From Saccharopolyspora_D taberi (GTDB lineage: Bacteria; Actinomycetota; Actinomycetes; Mycobacteriales; Pseudonocardiaceae), in contig NZ_BAAAUX010000003.1 in assembly GCF_039534165.1 (NCBI RefSeq), positions 243,642 to 307,641 on the forward strand: a stretch of DNA of 64,000 nt, given 5' to 3'. Position 1 is the stretch's first letter; each line of letters begins with the position of its first letter. Shown here piece after piece: positions 39,872 to 48,140 of the stretch. The translations under genes were made by a program, and so were the position numbers. Under the pieces are notes generated by a model. That model saw only the letters and a program-made list of their open reading frames with translations, was not told the DNA's origin and ran no database searches.

Positions 39872-41781
39872 CCGCCGTGCTGACCCTGACGGGGGTGGTG
39901 ATCGTCGCCGCGCTGCTGGCGCGGAGGCGACCGGCGCGGCGCTCGCCGGCCCGCCGCAGGCGCGGGGCGGCGGCCGTGGTCGCCGCGATCGTCGGCCTCC
40001 AGGCCCTGATCGGCGCTCCGGCCCTCGGGCAGGGGTCGGACTGCAAGGAGCCGCCGAACCCCGAGCGGCCCGGGTCGGGCATGGTCGGGGCGATCGATCC
40101 GGCGCCGATGGGAACAGGCCAGCCGGGTAGTGCCTACGACGAAGTCGGCTACGCCGGTCTAGTCTGGCACACCTACGACCTCGGCTGCGGGCCACAGGGC
40201 GTGACCAATCCGAACGCCCTGGTCGACACCTGGCTCGGCAACGAGTTGTTCAACATCGGCAAGAACTTCGTGGGTGCCACGAACGGTCTGCACTACGCGT
40301 TGCTCAACGGCGACCTGATGGATCCGCTGGACGACGTCATCGCGAACGGAACGGTAGCCCTCTACGACAGCGTGTTCACGCCGTGGTTCGGGCTCGTCGC
40401 GTTGGTGCTGGCCGTAGTGCTCTTCCGCTACATCTGGCAGGGCGACCTGGCCTCGATCGGCAAGAAGGGTATGTGGGCGCTGGCAGGACTCTGGTTCGCC
40501 TCGGCGACCTACCTCACGCCGCTGGTCTACACGCACGCTCTCGATGACGTGGTGATCACCGGAACTTCGGCGGTGCAGGCAGGATTCCTGCGCGAGGTCG
40601 GTGTGGACGAGGCCAACGCGCTGCCGACCCTGCTGCACGACCAGGTCGTCTACAACAACTGGTTGCGCGGGGAGTTCGGCGCTCCGGACACGCCGCAGGC
40701 GCAGCAGCTCGGCCGAGAACTGCTACGGGCGCAGGCGTGGACGAAGGAAGAAAGGCGGACTGGCGCCGACGCGGGGTCTCCGGAGCCGAAGAAGCAGGCC
40801 TTCGAGGACGTCGCTGCGAAGATGGGCAGTGCCTACGGATACTTCCAGGGCATTGATGGCAGCCGCGTCGGTGCGGGAACCCTCGCGATGGCACAGAGCC
40901 TCGCCTTCGGGACGTTCCAATTGCTGGCCAAGGCGACGATCCTGCTCGCCCAGGTCATGTTGCGGGTCCTGATCCTCGCAGGGCCGCTGATCGGCTTGGT
41001 CGCGCTGGTGTACCACCAGATCCTGCGCGCCATCGGCCGGATCGCGGGTGCGGCGATCCTCAACGTCGTGATGGTTTCGGCGATGGCCGGGCTGCACACC
41101 CTGATCCTCACCTGGATCTTCGACCCGAACAGGCAGTTCGTGCCGCTCACCCAGATCCTCCTGTCCGGCCTGGTCACCCTGGTCTTCCTCCTGGTCGGCA
41201 AGCCGCTCCGGCGGATGGGGCAGATGGTCGAGCTCTCGGTCGGTGGCATCGGTGGGTCGATGCCGCGGGTGCCGCAGGGGATCTTCTCCCGCTTCCGCGG
41301 CCGGGGCCGCGGCTCGCAGGGCTCCGGTGGCGGGGACTTCTGGGACACCGTGCGCTCTTCCGACGACGAGATGGAGGAGACGCAGTCCGGTCAGGAGCGG
41401 CGGCGCAGCCGCCCCGAGGCGCAGCTGCCGTCCTCGGTGGTCGCGACGGCGCAGCGGCTCGACCGGGACGGGACGTCGGCGATTCCTCCGGAGGAGGCGC
41501 AGGCGCTGCCCGGTGGTGCCGCGCCGCGGCGGCCGGGCGGGTTCCGGCATCCGCAGGCCCTGCCCGAAGGGCGGACCGCCAGTCGGCTCGTCGATACCGC
41601 CCCGGTGGCGGATGCCAAATGGGACGGGCTCGACGAAGATCCGGTGTTGGTCCCGTCCCGGTCCGACAACCCGGCTGCCGCGCCGGAACCCCGGCGGGCG
41701 GAGATGGAGGTCGTGGCGGGCCGACCGGTGTACGTGGTGTACCGGCCGTCCCGGGGGCTGGAGGTGGCCGACGGTGGCTGA
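39868..41781 (+). CDS. Polytopic conjugation membrane protein (VirB6/TcpH-like)
   Basis: GTG 39868 overlaps the ATPase stop by four bases. The 637-residue protein has an N-terminal helix plus signal-like segment (VVAAIVGLQALIGAPALGQG), an external Cys-containing region, then six or more membrane helices (WFGLVALVLAVVLFRYIW, LLAKATILLAQVMLRVLILAGPLIGLVALVY, ILNVVMVSAMAGLHTLILTWIF, ILLSGLVTLVFLLVG). The last 200 residues are cytoplasmic, basic then acidic and proline-rich. It is the likely channel platform of the transfer apparatus. No sequence motif fixes the name; the call rests on layout and neighbours. Confidence 0.75.
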   Translation: MTAVLTLTGVVIVAALLARRRPARRSPARRRRGAAAVVAAIVGLQALIGAPALGQGSDCKEPPNPERPGSGMVGAIDPAPMGTGQPGSAYDEVGYAGLVWHTYDLGCGPQGVTNPNALVDTWLGNELFNIGKNFVGATNGLHYALLNGDLMDPLDDVIANGTVALYDSVFTPWFGLVALVLAVVLFRYIWQGDLASIGKKGMWALAGLWFASATYLTPLVYTHALDDVVITGTSAVQAGFLREVGVDEANALPTLLHDQVVYNNWLRGEFGAPDTPQAQQLGRELLRAQAWTKEERRTGADAGSPEPKKQAFEDVAAKMGSAYGYFQGIDGSRVGAGTLAMAQSLAFGTFQLLAKATILLAQVMLRVLILAGPLIGLVALVYHQILRAIGRIAGAAILNVVMVSAMAGLHTLILTWIFDPNRQFVPLTQILLSGLVTLVFLLVGKPLRRMGQMVELSVGGIGGSMPRVPQGIFSRFRGRGRGSQGSGGGDFWDTVRSSDDEMEETQSGQERRRSRPEAQLPSSVVATAQRLDRDGTSAIPPEEAQALPGGAAPRRPGGFRHPQALPEGRTASRLVDTAPVADAKWDGLDEDPVLVPSRSDNPAAAPEPRRAEMEVVAGRPVYVVYRPSRGLEVADGG

Positions 41782-41818
41782 CTCCGGCCGGTGGAACTGA
41801 GGAGGGGGAGGGCAGCCG

Positions 41819-42406
41819 ATGCCCATTCGCACACATCGGGGCCGTGCCGCAGTGTACCGCAGGCTGTGGGGCTGGCCCTTGCGTTCTCCGAAGCACCTGG
41901 TCGGCGCGCTTGTGGTGCTCGGCGTGCTGGTCATCGTGATCGGGTTCCTGCTGCCGGAGCCGCCGCCCAGCCGCTACCAGGGTCAGCAGGACCCGGCCCA
42001 GCGCCCCGCGGAGCAGCCGGTGTCCGCGCCGCCGTCGACCCGCAAGCCCGCGCCGCCGACGTTCTCCGTGCCGCCGACCGCGCCGCCGAGGACCGCGGCC
42101 GATCCGGCCGGGCTCGCCGTCGTCGAGGCGTGGGGCCGGGCGTGGGTGAACCACCCGCCGGGCACCGACCGGCAGCGCTGGCTCGACGGCCTGCGCCCGC
42201 ACACCACCGACGAGTTCCTGCCCGAGATGGCCTCGGTCGACCCGGCCAACGTGCCCGCCAACGCGGTCACCGGGCCCGCGACCCCGCTGGAGTCGACCGC
42301 GACCGCGATGGACGTGCGGTTACCGACCGACGCCGGCGAGGTCCAGGTGCATGCGATAAAGACCCCGGCCGGCTGGCGAGTGGCGGCCTACGGCGAGGTG
42401 AACTGA
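41819..42406 (+). CDS. TcpC-like single-pass protein of the conjugation-like locus
   Basis: ATG 41819 follows GGAGGGGGAGGG. The 195-residue protein has a basic N terminus, one membrane helix (LVGALVVLGVLVIVIGFLL, about 30-48), a Pro-rich linker (about 50-95), and a small globular domain AGLAVVEAWGRAWVNHPPG to the end that resembles the NTF2-like domain of TcpC/VirB8 proteins. VirB8-type proteins join the inner channel to the outer parts. The gene is 2 bp before the peptidoglycan hydrolase gene. Assignment is by architecture. Confidence 0.7.
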   Translation: MPIRTHRGRAAVYRRLWGWPLRSPKHLVGALVVLGVLVIVIGFLLPEPPPSRYQGQQDPAQRPAEQPVSAPPSTRKPAPPTFSVPPTAPPRTAADPAGLAVVEAWGRAWVNHPPGTDRQRWLDGLRPHTTDEFLPEMASVDPANVPANAVTGPATPLESTATAMDVRLPTDAGEVQVHAIKTPAGWRVAAYGEVN

Positions 42407-42407
42407 C

Positions 42408-43424
42408 ATGCGCAAACTCCTGGTGGCGCTGGTGCTCGTCGCGGGTTTCGCCGGACTCGCCGGGGTCGGCGCGCTGACCGCGCTGCTGGCAGGCAGCGGC
42501 GGCCGGGGGCAGGGCTGGTCCGAGTGCAGCGCCGACCTCGGGCCCTGGGGTGACGCCGCGGGCCGGGGGGAGAGCGACGCGAGCACGCTCAGCGCGGAGT
42601 CGGTCGAGATCGCCAAGCGGATCATCGAGATCGGCAAGGAGCGCGGCCTGCCCCCGCGCGCCTGGCAGATCGCGATCCAGGCGGGCAAGACCGAGTCGAA
42701 CCTGAAGAACGTCTTCCACGGCGACCGCGACTCGCTGGGGATCTTCCAGATGCGCCCGTCGATGGGCTGGGGCAGCGAGTCGCAGGTCACCGACGTCGAC
42801 TACGCGATCAACAAGTTCTACGACGTGCTGCTGGAGGTCCCGGGCTGGGAGGAGATGCGGCCGGGCACCGCGGCCCAGCGCGTCGAGCGCTCCGGGTACC
42901 CGCTGCGCTACCACAAGTGGGAGCCGATGGCCGCCCACCTGGTCAGCGTGGAGGGCCAGGTCAGCGGGTTCAGCGGCTGCGAGGACCTGCCGTCGGCCAG
43001 CGTGCTGGCGGGCAACGCGATCGGCTACGCCCACGCCCAGCTGGGCAAGCCGTACGTGTGGGGCGCGGCCGGACCGGACACCTTCGACTGCTCCGGCCTG
43101 ACCCAGATGGCCTGGAACGCCGCCGGGGTGAAGATCCCCAAGCACTCCCAGACCCAGTACGACCAGGGCGGCGTGCACGTGCCGCTGTCCCAGGCGCAGC
43201 CAGGTGACCTGGTGTTCTGGGGCCACGGCCGGGATCCGCAGAGCGTGCACCACGTCGCCCTGTACCTGGGCGACAACGAGGTCCTGCACGCTCCGCAGCC
43301 CGGCGAGAGCGTCGAGCGGACGAAGATGTGGGACGGCGGTGAGCTGCTGCCGATGGTGGTGCGCCCCGCTCCCGACATGCCCGGGACCGCCGCGGCGCTT
43401 CCACCGGCGGGCGCCGGCAGGTGA
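42408..43424 (+). CDS. Bifunctional lytic transglycosylase/NlpC-P60 peptidoglycan hydrolase
   Basis: ATG 42408 gives 338 residues. An N-terminal membrane anchor or signal (LLVALVLVAGFAGLAGVGALTALLAG) is followed by a lysozyme-like transglycosylase domain (about 60-175; catalytic Glu in GKTESNLKN, then SLGIFQMRPSMGWG) and an NlpC/P60 domain (about 205-310; nucleophile Cys in TFDCSGLTQMAW, His in HHVALYLGD). This is the VirB1/TcpG-type enzyme that opens the cell wall for the transfer channel. Both catalytic sites look intact. Confidence 0.9.
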   Translation: MRKLLVALVLVAGFAGLAGVGALTALLAGSGGRGQGWSECSADLGPWGDAAGRGESDASTLSAESVEIAKRIIEIGKERGLPPRAWQIAIQAGKTESNLKNVFHGDRDSLGIFQMRPSMGWGSESQVTDVDYAINKFYDVLLEVPGWEEMRPGTAAQRVERSGYPLRYHKWEPMAAHLVSVEGQVSGFSGCEDLPSASVLAGNAIGYAHAQLGKPYVWGAAGPDTFDCSGLTQMAWNAAGVKIPKHSQTQYDQGGVHVPLSQAQPGDLVFWGHGRDPQSVHHVALYLGDNEVLHAPQPGESVERTKMWDGGELLPMVVRPAPDMPGTAAALPPAGAGR

Positions 43425-43494
43425 GAATTCGCCGACGTGCCCCCGGCGCGCCGGACGTTGCCGAAGGGCCTGTTCGAAAGGTGGCCAATCCCCG

Positions 43495-43938
43495 ATGTTC
43501 ACGCCAGACCCGATCCCGCGGCCGTCAGGCCCGCCCGCGTCCAGCACGCCGCTCGGGGACTACCTGTCCAGAGCGCGCCACGGGGTCGACAGCGGTTACG
43601 TGACGGTGCCGCGGTCGCTGGCGGAGGCGATGCCGTTGCCGTGGCAGCAGCAGATGCGGCACCTGCTGGCCGAGTTCCACCAGGCGTTCGGCCACCTGCA
43701 GTGGCCGGTGTACCGGGTGGTGCCGTCCCGGTACGAGCGGCTCGTGGACCTCGACGACGACCAGCTCGCCGAGGTCGGCTGCACCGTCGAGGTCGACGAC
43801 AGCGGTGAGCTGGAGTACCGGATGCGCGACGGCCGCCGGATCGAGGACCCGGAGACCCACCAGGTCCTGGTGTCGTGCCTGGACCCGATCCCCCGGCAGC
43901 AGCCCGGACCGGCCGCGCCACCGCCTCCGGCCTGGTAG
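43495..43938 (+). CDS. Hypothetical protein, last gene of the conjugation-like locus
   Basis: ATG 43495 gives 147 residues with no signal or membrane segment; a GTG 5 codons upstream is possible. Segments such as DYLSRARHGVDSGYVTVPRSLAEAMPLPWQQQMRHLLAEFHQAF and VVPSRYERLVDLDDDQLAEVGCTVEVDDSG suggest a small compact domain with a Pro-rich tail. Similar proteins follow the peptidoglycan hydrolase gene in related loci. Function unknown. Confidence 0.7.
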   Translation: MFTPDPIPRPSGPPASSTPLGDYLSRARHGVDSGYVTVPRSLAEAMPLPWQQQMRHLLAEFHQAFGHLQWPVYRVVPSRYERLVDLDDDQLAEVGCTVEVDDSGELEYRMRDGRRIEDPETHQVLVSCLDPIPRQQPGPAAPPPPAW

Positions 43939-44001
43939 CCGGCGGCTGCTCCGTTCAGGGGCGCCGGGCCCGGGCCGGCCCGACGACAGCCGCTCGGCCG
44001 C

Positions 44002-44030
44002 GTGACATGCGCTGTGCGACATGCGAGGCT
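44002..44030 (+). promoter_or_regulatory. Probable leaderless promoter
   Basis: GTGACA (44002-44007), 17 nt, GAGGCT (44025-44030), then 6 nt and ATG 44037, with no ribosome-binding site. Confidence 0.4.
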
Positions 44031-44036
44031 CGACCC

Positions 44037-44225
44037 ATGGCCCGCAAAGGTTGGTACTTCTGCCTGAAGCATCAGCAGGTCGAGCCGGCGGCGGGGTGCC
44101 GCGCGGCCGAGCGGTTGGGTCCTTATGCCGATCGCGAGACCGCGGCGCGGGCGCTGGAGATAGCGCAGGAGCGCACCAAGGCGGCCGACGAGGCCGACCG
44201 GCGTTGGAACGCCGAGGAGGACTGA
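44037..44225 (+). CDS. Small conserved actinobacterial protein (SPOR-like), 62 residues
   Basis: MARKGWYFCLKHQQVEPAAGCRAAERLGPYADRETAARALEIAQERT and a charged end. The pattern W-Y-[FY]-C-L-[KR]-H, G-C-[RP]-A-x-[ED]-R-L-G-P-[YF] is one I recognise from short proteins found widely in actinomycetes, with no known role; the Y-x-x-x-x-x-A-x-x-A-L-E part resembles half of a SPOR module. Its stop is overlapped by the ATG of the repeat ORF (TGATG), and the RNB ribonuclease gene follows. Confidence 0.8.
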   Translation: MARKGWYFCLKHQQVEPAAGCRAAERLGPYADRETAARALEIAQERTKAADEADRRWNAEED

Positions 44226-44440
44226 TGGGCCACGCTTTTCTTCCGGCTCATCGGGGCCGACCGGGTGCGGGTGTCCCGCAGGGCACTGGTGGACTGACGG
44301 GCCACGCTTGTTTTGCGGCTTATCGGGGTCGACCGGGTGTGGGTGTCCCACGGGGTGCTGGTGGACTGACGGGCCAGGCTTGTCCTCCGGCTCGTCGAGG
44401 CCGACCGGGCGCGGGTGTCCCGCAGGGCACAGAGGACTGA
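44225..44440 (+). repeat. Stop/start-anchored tandem repeat, locus 3 (three 72-bp units, one fused ORF)
   Basis: Three 72-bp units lie between the small gene and the RNB ribonuclease gene. The ATG at 44225 overlaps the upstream stop. Where loci 1 and 2 have a stop/start at each unit boundary, here the boundaries read CTGACG, so all three units form one 71-codon ORF with three copies of a peptide containing R-G-R-P-G-[AV]-G-V-P. The middle unit has GTGGG-TGT-CCCAC (44339-44351) where the others have GCGGG-TGT-CCCGC, a compensatory change that keeps the stem. Whether the ORF is translated is unknown. Confidence 0.8.
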
Positions 44441-44446
44441 TCTCCC

Positions 44447-45910
44447 GTGGCGGCGGCGCAGGTTCCAGGAGACGAGGCCGGTGTTGCCGCCGCCGACCGG
44501 AGTTCCCGGCCGCGGGAGTTCGGCTCGGACTTCGCCGCCATCCGGGCTGAGCTGGGCTTACCCGTCGATTTCCCCACCGCCGCGCTGAGCGAGGTCGAGC
44601 GGAGCGTGGCGCAGCCGGTGCTCGACGGGGAGCGGGTGGACGCCACGGACCTCCCGCTGGTCACGGTCGATCCGGCCGGTGCGAAGGACCTCGACCAGGC
44701 GGTGCTCGTGTGCGCTCGGCCCGGCGGCGGTTACCGCGTGCACTACGCCATCGCCGATGTCGCCGCGTTCGTGGTGCCGGGCGGGGCGCTCGACGCCGAG
44801 GTGCGCAGGCGCGGCCAGACGCTCTACCTGCCCGACGGCAACGTCCCGCTGCATCCGACGCTGCTTTCCGAGGGCGCCGCGAGCCTGCTTCCGGACCAGG
44901 TGCGCCCTGCCGTGCTGTGGACGATCGACCTCGACTCCGACGGTGTGCCGGTCGGCGTCGACCTGCGCCGGGCGCTGGTGCGGTCGGTCGCGCAGCTGGA
45001 CTACGACGGCGTGCAGCGCACCATCGACCTCGGGGTCGCGCACCCTTCGATCGAGCTGTTGCCGCAGGTGGGGAGACTGCGCCGGGAGCAGGCGGTGTTG
45101 CGGGGAGCGATCGAGCTGGGGTTGCCGGAGCAGCAGGTCGAGTCCGACGGCAACGGCGGTTGGCGGCTGGTGCTGAGGCCCCGGCTGGTGGTCGAGGAGT
45201 GGAACGCCGAGATCTCGCTGCTGACCGGGATGTGCGCCGCGGAGATGATGATCTCCGCCGGGATCGGCGTGCTGCGCACGGTCCCCGACCCGGAACCGGA
45301 GACGGTGGCGGGCCTGCGCAGGTCGGCCGCCCGGCTCGGCGTGGACTGGCCGGAGGAGCAGCACCCGGCCGCGGCGCTCGCGGGGCTGGACCCGGTCCGG
45401 CCGGAAGCGCTCGCGGTCCACGTGCAGGCGACCCGGCTGCTGCGCGGCGCCGGGTACACGGCGTTCGGCGACGGCGCCCCGGCCAAGGCCGGGCACGCCG
45501 GCATCGGTGCGTCGTACGCGCACGTCACGGCGCCGCTGCGGCGGCTCGTCGACCGCTACAGCGCCGAGGTGTGCCTGGCGGTCGCCTCCGACCGGCCGGT
45601 GCCCGGATGGGTGCTCGAAGCGCTCGGGAACCTGCCGTCGGTGATGGGCGGGTCCGACCGGGTGGCGGGCCAGGTGGAGCGCGCGTGCATCGCCCAGGCC
45701 CAGGCGTGGGCCCTGGCAGGCCGGGTGGGCGAGGAGTTCCCGGCGACCGTGCTGCGCGCGGCCAACGGGGTCGGGGGTGAGGTGTTCGTCGCCGCGCCGC
45801 CGGTCATCGCCCGGTGCGTGGGCGACGGTTTCGGCGAGGGGCAGCAGGTGCGGGTGCGGCTGGCGCAGGCCGACCCGGTGCGCCGCGACGTGGCCTTCGA
45901 GGTGATCTGA
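44447..45910 (+). CDS. RNB domain exoribonuclease (RNase II/R family)
   Basis: GTG 44447 lies 7 nt after the repeat ORF stop. The 487-residue protein has a short N-terminal region, then the RNB catalytic domain: VTVDPAGAKDLDQAVLV (metal-binding Asp cluster, about residue 76), YRVHYAIADVAAFVVPGGALDAEVRRRGQTLYLPDGNVPLHP, LLTGMCAAEMM and SYAHVTAPLRRLVDRYSAEVCLA. It degrades RNA from the 3' end. It lacks the cold-shock domains of E. coli RNase II/R, as is normal for the short actinobacterial form. Confidence 0.93.
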   Translation: MAAAQVPGDEAGVAAADRSSRPREFGSDFAAIRAELGLPVDFPTAALSEVERSVAQPVLDGERVDATDLPLVTVDPAGAKDLDQAVLVCARPGGGYRVHYAIADVAAFVVPGGALDAEVRRRGQTLYLPDGNVPLHPTLLSEGAASLLPDQVRPAVLWTIDLDSDGVPVGVDLRRALVRSVAQLDYDGVQRTIDLGVAHPSIELLPQVGRLRREQAVLRGAIELGLPEQQVESDGNGGWRLVLRPRLVVEEWNAEISLLTGMCAAEMMISAGIGVLRTVPDPEPETVAGLRRSAARLGVDWPEEQHPAAALAGLDPVRPEALAVHVQATRLLRGAGYTAFGDGAPAKAGHAGIGASYAHVTAPLRRLVDRYSAEVCLAVASDRPVPGWVLEALGNLPSVMGGSDRVAGQVERACIAQAQAWALAGRVGEEFPATVLRAANGVGGEVFVAAPPVIARCVGDGFGEGQQVRVRLAQADPVRRDVAFEVI

Positions 45911-45997
45911 TCCACAACGTGATCCGCTGGCGGATTACGCGGTCCGCACCGATCGTTGGGAGCACTGATCAACGGTGTTCGACGGAAGGGGCCGGGC

Positions 45998-46660
45998 GTG
46001 GCTGTGCGGGAGAAGACCATCGGGGTCCTCGGTGGTACCGGGGCTCAGGGCAAGGGCTTGGCGATCCGGTGGGCCAGGGCCGGGCTGAAGGTCGTGATCG
46101 GTTCGCGCAGCGCCGAGCGCGCCCAGCAGGCGGCCGAGGAGATCGCCGGGGTCGCGGGCGGGGACGTGACCGGCCAGGACAACGCCGGTGCCGCCGCGGC
46201 GGCCGACATCGTGCTGCTCGCGCTGCCCTGGGACGGCCACGCCGAGACGCTGACCTCGCTGCGCGCCGAGCTCGCGGGCAAGATCGTCATCGACTGCGTG
46301 AACCCGCTCGGCTTCGACAAGCAGGGCCCGTACGCCCTGCCGGTCCCGGAGGGCAGCGCCGCCCAACAGGCCGAGCAGCTGCTCCCGGACTCGCGGGTGA
46401 CGGCGGCGTTCCACCACGTCTCGGCGGTGACGCTGGCCGACCTGTCGGTCGACCACGTCGACCTCGACGTGCTCGTCCTCGGTGACGACCGCGAGGCCAC
46501 CGACGTGGTCCGCGAGCTCGCCGACGTCATCCCCGGTGTCCGCGGTGTCTACGGCGGACGCCTCCGCAACGCCCACCAGGTCGAGGCGTTCACGGCGAAC
46601 CTGATCGCCGTCAACCGCCGCTACAAGGCCCACGCCGGCCTGCGCATCACCGACATCTGA
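45998..46660 (+). CDS. npdG: NADPH-dependent F420 reductase
   Basis: GTG 45998 was chosen after a GGAAGGGG site; the frame is open from TTG 45956. The 220-residue protein has the NADP-binding Rossmann loop IGVLGGTGAQGKGLAIRWARAGLKVVIGSRSAERA, DIVLLALPWDGHAETL, IVIDCVNPLGFDKQGPY and the ending VYGGRLRNAHQVEAFTANLIAVNRRYKAHAGLRIT, all diagnostic. It moves hydride between NADPH and the deazaflavin cofactor F420, feeding F420-dependent reductases. Its presence marks an F420-making actinobacterium. Confidence 0.94.
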   Translation: MAVREKTIGVLGGTGAQGKGLAIRWARAGLKVVIGSRSAERAQQAAEEIAGVAGGDVTGQDNAGAAAAADIVLLALPWDGHAETLTSLRAELAGKIVIDCVNPLGFDKQGPYALPVPEGSAAQQAEQLLPDSRVTAAFHHVSAVTLADLSVDHVDLDVLVLGDDREATDVVRELADVIPGVRGVYGGRLRNAHQVEAFTANLIAVNRRYKAHAGLRITDI

Positions 46661-46718
46661 CGCGCGTTTGTCGCGGTCCGGCGGTCCGGGCAGCATGAAG
46701 GGCCGGAGGTGGTCGATC

Positions 46719-47120
46719 GTGGCCAGGCAGCTCCCGGAGGAAGCCGGCGGATGGACCGACGACGAGCGGGAACGCGGCGCCGAGGTGCTCGACGGCCGCG
46801 CGGTGGTGGTCAACGTCCGCAAGTCCGGGCCGCACAAGCACCTGGTGCCGTGGTTGCTGTCGCAGGACCTGCTCACCTACGTCGGTCACTCCGGCCCGCG
46901 CCACTCGTGGCCGAGCTCGGACTTCGCCAGTCCTTTCCTGAAGGAGGCGAAGACCGACCGCGAGGCGATGGTCCGGCACTACGAGCAGTGGCTGGACGAG
47001 CAGCCCACGCTGCTGAAGCGGATCCGCGAGGGCGAGCTGAGCGGCAGGGCGCTCGGGTGCTGGTGCGCGCCCAAAGCCTGTCACGCCGACGTCCTCGCTC
47101 ACCGCGCTTGCCACGACTAG
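46719..47120 (+). CDS. DUF4326 domain protein
   Basis: GTG 46719 has a GGAGGTGG site 8 nt upstream; ATG 46695 is an alternative but lacks one. The 133-residue protein has VVVNVRKSGPHKHLVPWLLSQDLLTYVGH, SWPSSDFASPFLKEAKTDREAMVRHYEQWL and the Cys motif ALGCWCAPKACHADVLA, which together are DUF4326. The Cys-x-Cys...Cys-His group may bind zinc. Role unknown; phage and plasmid relatives exist. Confidence 0.85.
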   Translation: MARQLPEEAGGWTDDERERGAEVLDGRAVVVNVRKSGPHKHLVPWLLSQDLLTYVGHSGPRHSWPSSDFASPFLKEAKTDREAMVRHYEQWLDEQPTLLKRIREGELSGRALGCWCAPKACHADVLAHRACHD

Positions 47121-47167
47121 GGCTTGTTCGGCCGTTGGGACGGCCCCCGCAAGCACTTTCGAGCCAC

Positions 47168-47173
47168 TAGCCT
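47168..47173 (+). promoter_or_regulatory. -10 box, leaderless promoter of the GST-type gene
   Basis: TAGCCT, 6 nt, ATG 47180, no ribosome-binding site. Confidence 0.45.
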
Positions 47174-47179
47174 GAATTC

Positions 47180-48139
47180 ATGACCTCCACCAAGGACGCG
47201 GTGACCGCTCGGGGCGAGTGGGTGCGGCAGGCGAACCGGTTCACCCAGCGCGTGGCCGCCGAGGCGGGCCGGTACCGCCTGATCGTCAGCCTGGCCTGCC
47301 CGTGGGCGCACCGGGCGGTGATCGTGCGGCGGCTGCTCGGCCTGGAGGACGCGATCTCGCTGGGCGTCGTGGACCCCATCCGGGACGAGCGCGGTTGGCG
47401 GTTCACCCTCGACCCCGACGGCCGGGATCCGGTGACCGGCATCGAGTTCCTGTCCGAGGCGTACCTGGCCACCGATCCGGACTTCGCCGGCCGCTTCACG
47501 GTGCCCGCGCTGATCGACACCACCTCCGGCCTGGTCGCCACCAACGACTTCCCGCAGATCTCCCTGGACCTGTCGACCGAGTGGACCCGGTTCCACCGGG
47601 CGGGCGCGCCGCAGCTGTACCCGGAGGCGCTGCGCGCGGAGATCGACGAGGTCAACGACGGTGTCCACCGGGACGTCAACCAGGGCGTCTACCAGTGCGG
47701 CTTCGCCAGGTCGCAGGTCGCCTACGAGGAGGCGTTCGACCGGCTGTTCACCCGGCTGGACCTGCTCTCGGAACGGCTGTCCGACCGCAGGTACCTGGTC
47801 GGCGACACGATCACCGAGGCCGACGTCCGGTTGTTCACCACGCTGGTCCGCTTCGACGCCGTCTACCACGGGCACTTCAAGTGCAACCGGAACAAGCTCA
47901 CCGAGCTGCCGGTGCTGTGGGCTTACGCGCGGGACCTGTTCCAGACTCCCGGTTTCGGCGACACCGTGGACTTCGACCACATCAAGCGGCACTACTACGT
48001 CACGCACCCGGACATCAACCCGAACGGCATCGTGCCGAAGGGGCCGGACCTGTCGGGCTGGCACTCCGAGCACGGCCGGGCCGCGCTGGGCGGCCGTCCG
48101 TTCGGCGACGGGACTCCGCCGCCGAACGTGACCGGCTGA
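47180..48139 (+). CDS. Glutathionyl-hydroquinone reductase type GST (YqjG/ECM4 family)
   Basis: The 319-residue protein has the family active site LACPWAHRAVIVRRLLGLED (catalytic Cys near residue 39), VPALIDTTSGLVATNDFPQI, the helix GVYQCGFARSQVAYEEAFDRLF, and ETDVRLFTTLVRFDAVYHGHFKCNRN-type ADVRLFTTLVRFDAVYHGHF followed by HYYVTHPDINPNGIVPKGP. Proteobacterial members remove glutathione from quinone adducts. Actinobacteria mostly use mycothiol, so the natural thiol here may differ. It converges with panB, 1 bp between stops. Confidence 0.92.
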   Translation: MTSTKDAVTARGEWVRQANRFTQRVAAEAGRYRLIVSLACPWAHRAVIVRRLLGLEDAISLGVVDPIRDERGWRFTLDPDGRDPVTGIEFLSEAYLATDPDFAGRFTVPALIDTTSGLVATNDFPQISLDLSTEWTRFHRAGAPQLYPEALRAEIDEVNDGVHRDVNQGVYQCGFARSQVAYEEAFDRLFTRLDLLSERLSDRRYLVGDTITEADVRLFTTLVRFDAVYHGHFKCNRNKLTELPVLWAYARDLFQTPGFGDTVDFDHIKRHYYVTHPDINPNGIVPKGPDLSGWHSEHGRAALGGRPFGDGTPPPNVTG

Positions 48140-48140
48140 C

